51,566 bases of DNA from Rhodanobacter sp. 67-28 (GCA_001898415.1 MKTU01000047.1:15707-67272); one strand, 5' to 3'; positions 17,358 to 25,928 are shown, numbered from the stretch's first letter. Notes: generated by a model from the letters alone, not told the origin. Translations and numbers: made by a program.

Positions 17358-17987
17358 ATGATGGAAATCGGAACGCTGTTCGTGGTTGCCGCGCCTTCGG
17401 GCGCCGGCAAGTCGACCTTGGTCAATGCGCTGCTGGAGCGCGACAGCGCGATTTCGCTGTCGGTGTCGCACACCACGCGACCACCGCGGTCGGGCGAGCT
17501 GTACGGACGTCACTACTATTTCGTCGAGCGCGAAGTGTTCGAGCAGCAGGTCGCGGAAGGGATATTCCTGGAGCATGCCGAGGTGCACGGCAACCTCTAC
17601 GGCACCTCGCGCAACACCGTGCAGAAGCTGCTGGCGCAGGGGCGCGACGTGCTGCTGGAGATCGACTGGCAGGGTGCGCAGCAGATCCGCGCGAGCAAGC
17701 CCGACTGTGTCAGCGTGTTCATCCTGCCGCCGTCGCGGGCGGAACTGGAACGGCGCCTGCGCGGCCGCGGGTCGGACAGTGCCGAGGTGATCGAACGCCG
17801 GCTGCGCAACTCGCGCGGCGAGATCGCCCACGCCCACGAGTTCGACTACATCATCGTCAACGACCGCTTCGAAACGGCGCTGGACGATCTGCAGGCGATC
17901 GTGCGCGCGGTGCGCCTGCGCGGCGCGCTGCAACTGCGCCGGCACGAGGCGCTGATCGCCGAACTGCTGGACGGCGAGGCCGGTTGA
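17358..17987 (+). CDS. gmk: guanylate kinase
   Basis: Phosphorylates GMP to GDP with ATP. 209 aa. The P-loop PSGAGKST lies at residues 13-20, followed by SHTTRPPRSGE and the HYYFV segment of the GMP-binding region, then EIDWQGAQQIR and RLRNSRGEI. ATG 17358 (or the adjacent ATG 17361) gives the usual length; the frame upstream to 17310 would add 16 unrelated residues. Normally next to yicC and rpoZ, it is separated here from yicC by the toxin cassette and from rpoZ by the mla block. Confidence 0.95.
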   Translation: MMEIGTLFVVAAPSGAGKSTLVNALLERDSAISLSVSHTTRPPRSGELYGRHYYFVEREVFEQQVAEGIFLEHAEVHGNLYGTSRNTVQKLLAQGRDVLLEIDWQGAQQIRASKPDCVSVFILPPSRAELERRLRGRGSDSAEVIERRLRNSRGEIAHAHEFDYIIVNDRFETALDDLQAIVRAVRLRGALQLRRHEALIAELLDGEAG

Positions 17988-18061
17988 ACCGCGGCGCCTG
18001 CGCATGGTCTTAGTCCGACGCTTCCGCTACCTTGTCCGCTTACCCACCTCCTTTGCCGCCC

Positions 18062-18898
18062 ATGAACGAAACCGCTCGCGCCACGCCTGACGACGCCACC
18101 CTGGTGCGCATCCGCGGGCTGACCACGGTGCTCAACGGCAAGACCATCTTCGACACGCTGGATCTCGACATCCCGCGCGGCAAGATCACCTCGATCATGG
18201 GCCCCAGCGGCACCGGCAAGACCACCCTGCTCAAGCACATCACCGGGCAGATGCGCGCCGATGCCGGCAGTGTCCACGTCGATGGCCACAATGTCGCCGA
18301 GCTGTCGCGCGAGGAGCTGTACAAGCTGCGCGAGGGCGTGGGCTACCTGTTCCAGAACTCCGCACTGCTGACCGATTTCGACGTGTTCGAGAACGTGGCG
18401 TTCCCGCTGCGCCAGCACACGAAACTGCCGGAGGTGCTGATCCGCAACCTGGTGCTGATGAAGCTGCAGGCGGTGGGTTTGCGCGGCGCGGCGCGGCTGA
18501 TGCCGAACGAGCTGTCCGGCGGCATGGCGCGGCGAGTGGCGCTGGCGCGGGCGATCGTGTTCGACCCGCAGCTGATCCTGTACGACGAGCCGTTCGTGGG
18601 GCTGGACCCGGTGGCGCTGAACCAGGTGCTGAAGCTGATCCAGACGCTGAACCAGACCCTCGGCATCACCAGCGTGCTGGTCTCGCACGAACTGCCCGCG
18701 GTGCAGCGCATCGCCCACCACGTGGCCCTGCTGTCCAACGGCAAGGTGGTGGCACAGGGCAACCCGGCGACGATCGCCGACGACGGCTCGCCGTGGACGC
18801 GGCAGTTCTTCGGCGGCGAGGCGGACGGCCCGATCCCGTTCCGCTACCCGGCTGGCGACTACGCCGCCGCGCTGGGCTTTGCCGAGGCAACGAAATGA
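18062..18898 (+). CDS. mlaF: phospholipid ABC transporter ATP-binding protein MlaF
   Basis: ATPase of the MlaFEDB inner-membrane complex that moves phospholipids between the inner and outer membranes. 278 aa. Walker A GPSGTGKT, Q-loop in GYLFQNSALLTDFDVFEN, signature LSGGM and Walker B LILYDEPFVGLDP are all present, then a switch His in SHELPAVQRIAHH. An extra C-terminal stretch (WTRQFFGGEADGPIPFRYP) matches the Mkl/MlaF tail that contacts MlaB or a neighbouring subunit. ATG 18062 is chosen over TTG 18032; neither has a strong Shine-Dalgarno. The stop overlaps mlaE (ATGA). Confidence 0.94.
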   Translation: MNETARATPDDATLVRIRGLTTVLNGKTIFDTLDLDIPRGKITSIMGPSGTGKTTLLKHITGQMRADAGSVHVDGHNVAELSREELYKLREGVGYLFQNSALLTDFDVFENVAFPLRQHTKLPEVLIRNLVLMKLQAVGLRGAARLMPNELSGGMARRVALARAIVFDPQLILYDEPFVGLDPVALNQVLKLIQTLNQTLGITSVLVSHELPAVQRIAHHVALLSNGKVVAQGNPATIADDGSPWTRQFFGGEADGPIPFRYPAGDYAAALGFAEATK

Positions 18899-19671
18899 AC
18901 GCGCACGCCCCGCAACCCCGCAACGTGTTGACCCAGTCGCTGGCACAGATCGGCGGCTGCGGCCTGTTTCTGCTGACCCTGCTGGCGGCGATCCCGCGCA
19001 GCTTCCGCTACCTGCGCGAAACCGTCCGTCAGCTGTGGTTTGTCGGCGCCATGAGCCTGACCATCATCATGGTCTGCGGCCTGTTCGTCGGCATGGTGCT
19101 GATGCTGCAGCTGTACCACGTGCTGTCGATCTTCGGCGGCACCTCGGCCAGCGGCATGGTGGTGGCGCTGTCGGTGTACCGCGAGCTGGGGCCGGTGGTC
19201 ACCGCGCTGCTGTTCGCCGGGCGCGCCGGCACCGCGATCACCGCCGAGATCGGCCTGATGCGCGCCACCGACCAGATTTCCGCGATGGAGATGATGGCGG
19301 TCGACCCGATCGCCTACGTCGCCACGCCGCGCTTCCTGGCCGGCCTGATCGCGATGCCGCTGCTGTGCTGCGTGTTCTGCGCCATGGCGATCTTCGGCGG
19401 CCACCTGGTCGGCGTGACCTGGCTCGGCATCGACAACGGCACGTTCTGGTCGAACATGACCGCCCAGGTCGACGTGCACACCGACATCGTCAACGGCGTG
19501 CTGCTGAAGAGCCTGGCGTTCGGCGCGGTGGTATCGCTGATCGCGGTGTTCCAGGGCTTCACCACGCCGCCGACCAGCGAGGGCGTGGCCTACGCCACCA
19601 CCCGTACCGTGGTCGCCTCGTCGATCGCCATCCTGGCGCTCGACTTCGTCCTCACCGCCTTCCTGATGTGA
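18895..19671 (+). CDS. mlaE: phospholipid ABC transporter permease MlaE
   Basis: 258 aa, five or so hydrophobic segments, MlaE/YrbE permease family. Recognisable blocks are LWFVGAMSLTIIMVCGLFVGMVL, given here as VGAMSLTIIMV and GLFVGMVL, then YRELGPVVTALLFAGRAGTA and EIGLMRATDQISAMEMM, the conserved EQ-like loop where MlaF binds. ATG 18895 overlaps the mlaF stop. mlaD follows after 34 nt. Confidence 0.95.
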   Translation: MNAHAPQPRNVLTQSLAQIGGCGLFLLTLLAAIPRSFRYLRETVRQLWFVGAMSLTIIMVCGLFVGMVLMLQLYHVLSIFGGTSASGMVVALSVYRELGPVVTALLFAGRAGTAITAEIGLMRATDQISAMEMMAVDPIAYVATPRFLAGLIAMPLLCCVFCAMAIFGGHLVGVTWLGIDNGTFWSNMTAQVDVHTDIVNGVLLKSLAFGAVVSLIAVFQGFTTPPTSEGVAYATTRTVVASSIAILALDFVLTAFLM

Positions 19672-19705
19672 CTGCCATGACCCATCGTTTTCCGAGGATT
19701 CTGCC

Positions 19706-20560
19706 GTGAGCCAACCGAGAAGTTCCTATGCCGTCGGCACCGGCCTGTTCATCGTGCTGGGCTTCGCCGCGCTGGCCTACCTGGCGACGCAGACCAGCTC
19801 GGTGGCCAACAACGTGCGCCAGGGCGACAGCTACGACGTCACCGCGCAGTTCACCAACATCGGCCAGCTGAAGGAGCGCGCGCCGGTGAAGATCGCCGGC
19901 GTGCGCGTGGGCCAGGTGCAGGCGATCACGCTGGCGCCGGGGCGCGACGCGGCCGAGGTGAAGCTGTCCATCGACAAGCGCTACGACCACATCCCGCAGG
20001 ATTCGGTGGCGACGATCTTCACCAGCGGCCTGCTCGGCGACCAGTACGTGGGCATCGACTACGGCAGCGCGAAACAGATGGTGGCCGCCGGCGGCACGCT
20101 GGCGCGGACCAAGTCGTCGCAGCCGCTGGAGGAGATGCTGGGCAAGTTCTTCGGCGCCGGCGGCGTGGTCGACAACATCGGCGGCAGCTACACGGTCAAG
20201 GCCGATTTCACCAACGTGGGCACCTTGTCGGCGGGCGCGCCGGTGAAGATGGCCGGCGTGGTGATCGGCAGCGTGCAATCGGTGCGCGCCGACCCGACCA
20301 AGCTCAACGCCGAGGTCATCCTGGCGATCGACAAGCGCTACGACCAGATTCCCGACGATTCGGCCGCCGCGGTGTTCACCAGCGGTTTGATCGGCAGCCA
20401 GTATGTTGCGATCCAGCCGGGCGGCTCGCCCGACGTGCTCAAGAACGGCGACGAGATGATCCTGACCCAGTCCGCGATGCAGCTGGAGGATCTGATCGGC
20501 AAGTTCCTGGTCAACGGTTCGCCCGGCGACAAGAAGGACGCCGGCAGCGGCAAGCAGTAG
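19706..20560 (+). CDS. mlaD: MlaD with two tandem MCE domains
   Basis: Periplasmic substrate-binding subunit anchored by one N-terminal helix (residues 9-27). E. coli MlaD is 183 aa with one MCE domain. This protein is 284 aa with two, at about residues 42-120 and 161-239, separated by a matching linker helix. A hand alignment gives about 46 identical residues of 79 (for example IDKRYDxIPxDS and FTSGLxGxQYV in both), and even the following LEEMLGKFF/LEDLIGKFL segments correspond, so a unit of about 119 residues was duplicated. GTG 19706 has GAGGA upstream. The hexameric ring may therefore be two layers thick (inference). Confidence 0.93.
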   Translation: MSQPRSSYAVGTGLFIVLGFAALAYLATQTSSVANNVRQGDSYDVTAQFTNIGQLKERAPVKIAGVRVGQVQAITLAPGRDAAEVKLSIDKRYDHIPQDSVATIFTSGLLGDQYVGIDYGSAKQMVAAGGTLARTKSSQPLEEMLGKFFGAGGVVDNIGGSYTVKADFTNVGTLSAGAPVKMAGVVIGSVQSVRADPTKLNAEVILAIDKRYDQIPDDSAAAVFTSGLIGSQYVAIQPGGSPDVLKNGDEMILTQSAMQLEDLIGKFLVNGSPGDKKDAGSGKQ

Positions 20561-20620
20561 AACCCCATCGAATCCCCGTCGGCGGCGCCTGCCGCCGGCC
20601 ATGCCCCAAGGAGTAACCCC

Positions 20621-21304
20621 ATGCTGCGCAGACTGGCCCTTGCCACCGCCCTTGCGTTCGCCACTGTTGTGGTCGGTGCCCCGGCGTTCGCCCAGGATGC
20701 GGCCACGGCCGCCGCGCCGGCGGCCGTCCAGCAGACCCCGGTGCAGATCGTGCAGGGCATCGCCGACCAGCTGGCCACCGCGATCGAGGGTCACCGCGAC
20801 GAGCTCAAGCGCGACAAGGAAAAACTGATCGCCATCATCGACGACGTGTTCCTGCCGCACTTCGACATCGACTACGCCTCGATCCTCGTGCTCGGCCGGC
20901 ATGCACGCGAGGCCACCCCGGCACAGCGCGACCGCTTCGCCAAGGCGTTCTACAACTCGATCACCCATCGCTACGCCGAGGGTCTGCTCAACTACACCCG
21001 CGGCAAGGTCAAGGTGCTGCCGTTCAACGGCGACCTCAACGACAAGCGCACCGTGGTGCGCACCCAGGTGGTGCTGGACGACGGCAAGCTGGTGTCGATC
21101 GACTACGCGTTCCGCAAGAGCCGCAGCGGCGACTGGAAGGCGTACGACGTGATCATCGAAGGCATCTCCTACGTCACCAATTACCGCAACCAGGTGGACG
21201 CGGAGATCCGCAAGGTCGGCATCGAGCAGCTGATCACCAACCTGGAAACCCAGGGCGAGAAGGCACTCGACACGCTCGACAAGGACAGCAAGGACAGCCA
21301 GTGA
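20621..21304 (+). CDS. mlaC: phospholipid-binding periplasmic shuttle MlaC
   Basis: A soluble periplasmic carrier that transfers phospholipid between MlaA-porin at the outer membrane and MlaFEDB. 227 aa with a clear signal peptide (MLRRLALATALAFA to AFA-QD, cleavage after about residue 24). The mature part has the family blocks PVQIVQGIADQLATAI, VFLPHFDIDYASILVLG and RTQVVLDDGKLVSIDY. A strong AAGGAG lies 8 nt before ATG 20621. The stop overlaps the GTG start of mlaB. Confidence 0.95.
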   Translation: MLRRLALATALAFATVVVGAPAFAQDAATAAAPAAVQQTPVQIVQGIADQLATAIEGHRDELKRDKEKLIAIIDDVFLPHFDIDYASILVLGRHAREATPAQRDRFAKAFYNSITHRYAEGLLNYTRGKVKVLPFNGDLNDKRTVVRTQVVLDDGKLVSIDYAFRKSRSGDWKAYDVIIEGISYVTNYRNQVDAEIRKVGIEQLITNLETQGEKALDTLDKDSKDSQ

Positions 21305-21600
21305 ACGCGCCCACGGGTTTCCGCCTGGACATCGTGGCGCCGACTGTCCTGGCGGTGAACGGCGTGCTTGATTTCGGCACCGCCGCGGCTGCGCTCGCAG
21401 CCATGCGTGCGGCGCTGGATGGCGAGGTGGCGCAACTGGACCTGGCGGGCGTCAGTCATTGCGACAGCGCCGGCCTGGCCTGCGTGCTGGCTGCCGCCGC
21501 GGAAGCGAACCGGCGAGGTCGTCCGTTGCGGGTGGTCGGGATGCCGGCCAGCATGCAGGCGCTGGCCCAGGTCTGCGAGGTCGATACGCTGCTGGCGTGA
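21301..21600 (+). CDS. mlaB: STAS-domain protein MlaB
   Basis: A 99-aa STAS domain, the cytosolic regulator that binds MlaF. The core DLAGVSHCDSAGLACVL contains the conserved Asp-Ser-Ala-Gly helix start. The GTG start overlaps the mlaC stop (GTGA at 21301-21304). It completes the mlaFEDCB operon and ends 16 nt before the convergent mlaA stop. Confidence 0.9.
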   Translation: MNAPTGFRLDIVAPTVLAVNGVLDFGTAAAALAAMRAALDGEVAQLDLAGVSHCDSAGLACVLAAAAEANRRGRPLRVVGMPASMQALAQVCEVDTLLA

Positions 21601-21616
21601 GTCGTGCCCGCAGGGC

Positions 21617-22417
21617 TCAGTGCTGGTCGTCCTGCTTGGGGTGACCCTTTTCCCAATCGTGCTGCTGTTCCAGCAGCTCGTCCGGGTCGAAGCCGGGCGT
21701 ATCCAGTCCCTGCATCCGTTCGATCAGCGCCGCCGGCGGGTTGCCGTCGTAAAGCTTGTACAGGCGCTGTTGCCGGTAGGCGTCGCGGATGAACACGTAC
21801 GGGTCGTAGGCCGATTGCAGGAAACTCTCCGCGTCGATCGCGCGCGAGCGCAGCGTGATCAGATACATCGCCTGCGGCGCGTACTGCAGGCCGTTGTAGT
21901 GGTGGTTGGCGGCGTACAGGCTCAGCGGATCGAAGAAATAGCTGTCCACCGGCATCCGCCACATGTCGCGTGCGGTGCTGGGGCCGAACAGCGGCAGCAT
22001 CAGGAAATCGCCTTCCGGCGCACCCCAGCGTGCCAGCGTGATGCCGAAGTCGTTGTCCTCGATCGGCAGTCCCAGTTGGCTGGCCGGGTCGAAGAAACCG
22101 CCGATGCCCAGGGTGAGGTTGACCAGGAAACGGGCAGTGCTCTGCAGGGCCTGCTTGGGCCGCGCCTGCAGCAGGTCGTTGGCGACCGTGACCGGGGTGC
22201 GGATATTGGTGAAAAAGTCGCTGAACGAACGCCGCACCGGCGGGTTGGTGACCTTGCGGTAGACCAGCGCCACCGGCCGTATGGCCACTTTGTCCACTGC
22301 AGTATTGAACTGGTACGCCTCGCGGTTGTACTTCTCCAGCGGGTCGTCGGTGCGCGGCTTGGCAATGGCGCAGCCCGCCAGCAAGGCGATCGCGAGCACC
22401 GCCAACCAGCGGCTCAT
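21617..22417 (-). CDS. mlaA: MlaA/VacJ outer-membrane lipoprotein
   Basis: Removes mislocalised phospholipid from the outer leaflet of the outer membrane and passes it to MlaC. The 266-aa form starts MSRWLAVLAIALLAGC with a lipobox LAGC (lipidated Cys16), followed by DPLEKYNREAYQFNTAVDK and FFTNIRTPVTVANDLLQ, which are VacJ hallmarks. An upstream in-frame ATG at 22444 (MPSLPRPHSMSRW) is a possible start. The gene sits tail to tail with mlaB, so all Mla components except the porin are encoded within 4.4 kb. Its upstream region holds an inverted repeat (22469-22488). Confidence 0.93.
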   Translation of the reverse strand: MSRWLAVLAIALLAGCAIAKPRTDDPLEKYNREAYQFNTAVDKVAIRPVALVYRKVTNPPVRRSFSDFFTNIRTPVTVANDLLQARPKQALQSTARFLVNLTLGIGGFFDPASQLGLPIEDNDFGITLARWGAPEGDFLMLPLFGPSTARDMWRMPVDSYFFDPLSLYAANHHYNGLQYAPQAMYLITLRSRAIDAESFLQSAYDPYVFIRDAYRQQRLYKLYDGNPPAALIERMQGLDTPGFDPDELLEQQHDWEKGHPKQDDQH

Positions 22418-22468
22418 GGAATGGGGGCGAGGCAATGAGGGCATCGTGCGGTGGGGATTCGCGTCGGG

Positions 22469-22488
22469 GACAGTATAAGTGTACTGTC
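22469..22488. promoter_or_regulatory. perfect inverted repeat (possible operator) between mlaA and rpoZ
   Basis: GACAGTA (22469-22475) and TACTGTC (22482-22488) are exact inverted copies separated by 6 nt. On the minus strand the repeat contains TATACT (22477-22472), a good -10 for mlaA. A related sequence, GACCGTATAAGT (22609-22620), lies just upstream of the rpoZ ribosome binding site. A dimeric repressor or activator site is the simplest reading; the regulator is unknown. Confidence 0.45.
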
Positions 22489-22643
22489 TGGTTTTATATC
22501 TTGCACGGCTTTCGGGCCGCTTTCGTGAATGCAGCCGTATTCGCGGCCAGCCCACCATGATACGCGTCGCCCGCATTGCCAGCAAAGCACCTGCTGGCTA
22601 CACTGGTCGACCGTATAAGTCACTATTCTCCGAAGGATTTCAC

Positions 22644-22934
22644 ATGGCACGCATTACCGTGGAGGACTGCCTCGAGGTGGTCGACAACCGATTCGAGCTG
22701 GTCCTGATGGCCACCAAGCGCGCACGACAGCTCGAGAAGGGTGCCGAACCGGCGGTCAACCCCGACCACGACAAGCCCACGGTGCTGGCGCTGCGCGAGA
22801 TCGCGGCCCGTCGCATCGACCAGGCCACGATCGACCAGATCGACAAGGCCGAGCGCGAGCGCGCCGAGCGCGAAGCGCTGGAGTGGGCCGCCGCGGAAGT
22901 CGACGACGACCTTTCCAAGGGCGGCGACGACTGA
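22644..22934 (+). CDS. rpoZ: DNA-directed RNA polymerase omega subunit
   Basis: A 96-aa omega subunit that helps assemble RNA polymerase and forms part of a ppGpp site. The N-terminus [20 protein letters not shown] and [12 protein letters not shown] near residues 47-58 are the family core. The acidic, glycine-ending tail is variable. ATG 22644 has GAAGGA 7 nt upstream. spoT follows after 121 nt, the standard rpoZ-spoT operon. Confidence 0.96.
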   Translation: MARITVEDCLEVVDNRFELVLMATKRARQLEKGAEPAVNPDHDKPTVLALREIAARRIDQATIDQIDKAERERAEREALEWAAAEVDDDLSKGGDD

Positions 22935-23055
22935 TGGGCGATGACTGCCGGCGCTGCCGCGATCATGCCTTGCAGGGCATGAGCAAGCGCGCGCGCCCGA
23001 CAGTCTCCGGACACCTCGCTTCCGGGGTGGGCGCCTGAGCCGGCGCCAGGCACCG

Positions 23056-25224
23056 ATGCCCGCGACCGCTCCACCGGCTCCGGTCGATCCGGCCGCCTGG
23101 CCACCCTACGTGCTGGCGCTGAAAGAGCGCATCGCTTATCTGCCCCCCGCACAAGTCACCCTGGTGTTGCGTGCGTACGCCGTCGGCGCACAGGCGCATT
23201 CGGGGCAGGAGCGCAAGAGCGGGGAGCCGTACATTACCCACCCGGTGGCAGTGGCCAGCATCCTGGCCGAGCTGGGGCTGGATGCCGAAACAATCATCGC
23301 GGCCATCCTGCATGACACGCTGGAAGACACCGAACTGAGCCGCGAAGCGCTGGCCGGCGAGTTTGGCGAGGTGGTGGCCGAGCTGGTGGACGGCGTCACC
23401 AAGCTGGACAAGATGCGCTTCGGCACGCGCCAGGAAGCCGATGCGGAAAGCTTCCGCAAGATGCTGCTGGCGATGGCGCGCGACATCCGCGTGATCCTCA
23501 TCAAGCTGGCCGATCGCCTGCACAACATGCGCACGCTGGGCGCCAAGGACCAGGGTTCGCGCCGCCGCATCGCGCGCGAGACGCTGGAGATCTTCGCGCC
23601 GATCGCGCAGCGCCTGGGCATGAACAAGTTCAAGGCCGAGCTGCAGGATCTAGGCTTCCGCGCGCTGTATCCGGACCGCTACCGGGTCATCAGCGAGCGC
23701 ATCCGCGCCGCGCTGGGCAATCGCCGCGAGGTGATGAGCAAGATCGAGACCGCGCTCACCACGCAGTTGGCGTCCGAGCATCTGAGCGCCCACGTGGTCG
23801 GCCGGATCAAGTCGCCGTGGAGCATCTACTCGAAGATGCGCAACGAGCACAAGACGTTCGCGCAGCTGATGGACGTGTACGGTTTCCGCGTGGTGGTCGA
23901 CAGCGCCACCAGCTGCTACGTGGCGCTTGGTGCGGTGCACGCGCTGTACAAGCCGGTGGACCGGCGCTTCAAGGATTTCATCGCGATCCCCAAGGCGAAC
24001 GGCTACCAGTCGCTGCACACGGTGCTGCTCGGGCCGTTCGGCGCGCCGATCGAGGTGCAGATCCGCACCGCCGAAATGGATTCCGTGGCCGAACGCGGCG
24101 TGGCGGCGCACTGGGCCTACAAGACCGATTCGGGCCCGGCCAACAGTGCCCAGGTGCGCGCGCGCGAGTGGCTGGCGTCGATGGTGGACAGTTCGGCGAA
24201 CACGGTGTCCTCTTCGGAGTTCATCGAGAACGTCAAGATCGACCTGTTCCCCGACGAGGTCTATTTGTTTACCCCCCGCGGCGACATCCTCTCGCTGCCG
24301 CGCCATGCCACTGCGCTGGATTTCGCCTACGCGGTGCACACCGACGTGGGCGACCACGCGGTGGCCGCGCGCGTGGACAAGAAACTCACCCCGCTGCGCA
24401 GCCGGCTCGAATCGGGCCAGCTGGTGGAAATCATCACCGCGCCCTCGGCCGTGCCCAACCCCGCGTGGCTGGAGGTGGTGGTCACCGGCAAGGCGCGCAC
24501 CGCGATCCGCCAGTACCTGAAACATCTGCAGCACGAGGACGCGGTCGATTTCGGCCACCGGATGCTGGATCGCGCGCTGGATGCGCTCGGCAGCAGTCTC
24601 GACGCGATCGCGCCGACGACGCTCGACCGCTTCCTGAAGACCTCCAAGTTCAAGCGGTTGGAGGAACTGCTCTCCGACATCGCGCTGGGCAACCGCATGC
24701 CTGACGTGGTCGCGCGCCAGTTGCTGGGCTCGCGCTGGAAGAAGGCCGCCGGCTCCAAGGCAGGCGTGGCGCTGGCGCAGGAGAAGATCCGCATCAGCGG
24801 CGGCGAGCGCGGCGTGCTCAGCTTCGCCAACTGCTGCCACCCGTTGCCCGGCGACGACATCGTCGGCTACCTGTCCTCCGGCAAGGGCATCGTGGTGCAT
24901 CGCGTGGAGTGCCCGAACGTGGTCGAGTTGCGCCGCTCACCGGAACGGCTGGTGGCGATCGAGTGGGATCGCGACGTCAAGGGCGACTACCGCGCGCAGT
25001 TGCACATCGAGGTGATCAACCGCCCGGGCGTGCTCGCCACCGTGGCGGCGGCGATTGCGGCGGCCGATTCCAACATCGAGAACGTCGAGTACGTCGAGCG
25101 CGATGCCTCGGCGGCCACGCTGCTGTTCTCGATGGAAGTGAAGAGCCGCAAGCACCTGGCCGACGTGATCCGCCGCGTGCGCCGCACCGGCGTGGTCAGC
25201 GCGGTGCGACGGTATCCGTTGTAA
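23056..25224 (+). CDS. spoT: bifunctional (p)ppGpp synthetase/hydrolase SpoT
   Basis: Makes and degrades the stringent-response alarmone ppGpp. 722 aa. The HD hydrolase domain is intact (HDTLEDT at residues 86-92, then KLADRLHNMRTL). The synthetase-like domain follows (PWSIYSKMRNE, YGFRVVVDS, GYQSLHTVLLGPFG), then TGS (VYLFTPRGDILSLPRHATALDF split here as VYLFTPRGDIL and LPRHATALDF), a ZFD/RIS region with CCHPLPGDDIVGY, and a C-terminal ACT domain (HIEVINRPGVLATVAAAIA). An intact HD motif separates it from RelA. The gene ends directly before heptamer repeat array 2. Confidence 0.96.
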   Translation: MPATAPPAPVDPAAWPPYVLALKERIAYLPPAQVTLVLRAYAVGAQAHSGQERKSGEPYITHPVAVASILAELGLDAETIIAAILHDTLEDTELSREALAGEFGEVVAELVDGVTKLDKMRFGTRQEADAESFRKMLLAMARDIRVILIKLADRLHNMRTLGAKDQGSRRRIARETLEIFAPIAQRLGMNKFKAELQDLGFRALYPDRYRVISERIRAALGNRREVMSKIETALTTQLASEHLSAHVVGRIKSPWSIYSKMRNEHKTFAQLMDVYGFRVVVDSATSCYVALGAVHALYKPVDRRFKDFIAIPKANGYQSLHTVLLGPFGAPIEVQIRTAEMDSVAERGVAAHWAYKTDSGPANSAQVRAREWLASMVDSSANTVSSSEFIENVKIDLFPDEVYLFTPRGDILSLPRHATALDFAYAVHTDVGDHAVAARVDKKLTPLRSRLESGQLVEIITAPSAVPNPAWLEVVVTGKARTAIRQYLKHLQHEDAVDFGHRMLDRALDALGSSLDAIAPTTLDRFLKTSKFKRLEELLSDIALGNRMPDVVARQLLGSRWKKAAGSKAGVALAQEKIRISGGERGVLSFANCCHPLPGDDIVGYLSSGKGIVVHRVECPNVVELRRSPERLVAIEWDRDVKGDYRAQLHIEVINRPGVLATVAAAIAAADSNIENVEYVERDASAATLLFSMEVKSRKHLADVIRRVRRTGVVSAVRRYPL

Positions 25225-25229
25225 TGACC

Positions 25230-25294
25230 GGGAATGGGGAATAGGGAATAGGGAATAGGGAATAGGGAATAGGGAATAGGGAATAGGGAATAGG
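25230..25294. repeat. G-rich heptamer tandem array, left arm of intergenic element 2
   Basis: Nine units: one GGGAATG followed by eight GGGAATA (25230-25292) and a trailing GG. It begins 5 nt after the spoT stop. Nine GGG runs with 4-nt spacers could form two stacked G-quadruplexes on the plus (coding) strand, in the spoT 3' UTR. Confidence 0.92.
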
Positions 25295-25426
25295 TCGCTC
25301 CGACCGATGCCGCGCGTAGGGCGGGCAACGCCCGCCGGCCTTGCATCGCAGTGGTGCGGGCGCCGTGCAGTGAAGCGGGGCCGAGTTATCATCGGCGGTC
25401 TCAATCGGCTGCAGCACGCTCCTTCG

Positions 25427-25450
25427 AATCTCCAATCCCGACTCCCGCCC
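25427..25450. repeat. degenerate C-rich heptamers, right arm of intergenic element 2
   Basis: AATCTCC, AATCCCG and ACTCCCG in series, followed by CCCCCAAGG. This mirrors element 1, whose C-rich arm ends TATTCCCGCCCCCAGG. Both loci thus have a G-rich arm, a unique centre and a C-rich arm ending in CCCGCCCCC(A)AGG/CAGG. Here the arm lies just upstream of the ridA start and provides its AAGGA. Confidence 0.55.
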
Positions 25451-25463
25451 CCAAGGAAACGCC

Positions 25464-25847
25464 ATGCCTTTCGACATCATCGCCACCGACCAGGCACCGG
25501 CCGCCATCGGCCCGTATTCGCAGGCCGTGCGTGCCGGCAACACCGTCTATTTTTCCGGCCAGATCCCGCTGGACCCGACCACCGGCAGCCTGGTCGACGG
25601 CGACATCGGCGTGCAGACGCGACGGGTGTTCGACAATCTCGCCGCGGTGGCGCAGGCTGCCGGCGGCTCGCTGGCGCAGATCGTGCGCGTGGGCATCTAT
25701 GTCACCGACCTGGCCAACTTCGCCGCCGTCAACGCGGTGATGGCCGAATACTTCCAGCAGCCGTATCCGGCGCGCTCGACCATCGAGGTTTCCGCGTTGC
25801 CGAAGGCGGCGCAGGTAGAGGTCGATGCGATCATGGTGCTGGACTGA
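25464..25847 (+). CDS. ridA: RidA family reactive intermediate/imine deaminase
   Basis: Hydrolyses reactive enamine/imine intermediates such as 2-aminoacrylate to ketoacids. 127 aa. Hallmarks are [21 protein letters not shown] near residues 14-34 (split: [19 protein letters not shown]) and [19 protein letters not shown] with the catalytic Arg. ATG 25464 has AAGGA upstream. It occupies the position held by trmH between spoT and recG in E. coli; spoT-ridA-recG is the order I expect for Xanthomonadales. Confidence 0.95.
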   Translation: MPFDIIATDQAPAAIGPYSQAVRAGNTVYFSGQIPLDPTTGSLVDGDIGVQTRRVFDNLAAVAQAAGGSLAQIVRVGIYVTDLANFAAVNAVMAEYFQQPYPARSTIEVSALPKAAQVEVDAIMVLD

Positions 25848-25928
25848 TCCACGTCGCGGCTGTCGCCGACAGCCCGCAGCGGCGGCATCCTTACGACTGA
25901 CGGGGATGCTCGGTTAGGCTTGGGTTTC

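Noticed and set aside
22469-22488. LexA/SOS box reading of the mlaA-rpoZ inverted repeat
   Set aside because: The half-site resembles AGTA/TACT of xanthomonad LexA sites, but the 6-nt spacing differs from the TTAGTA-N4-TACTAA form I know, and neither neighbour is an SOS gene.
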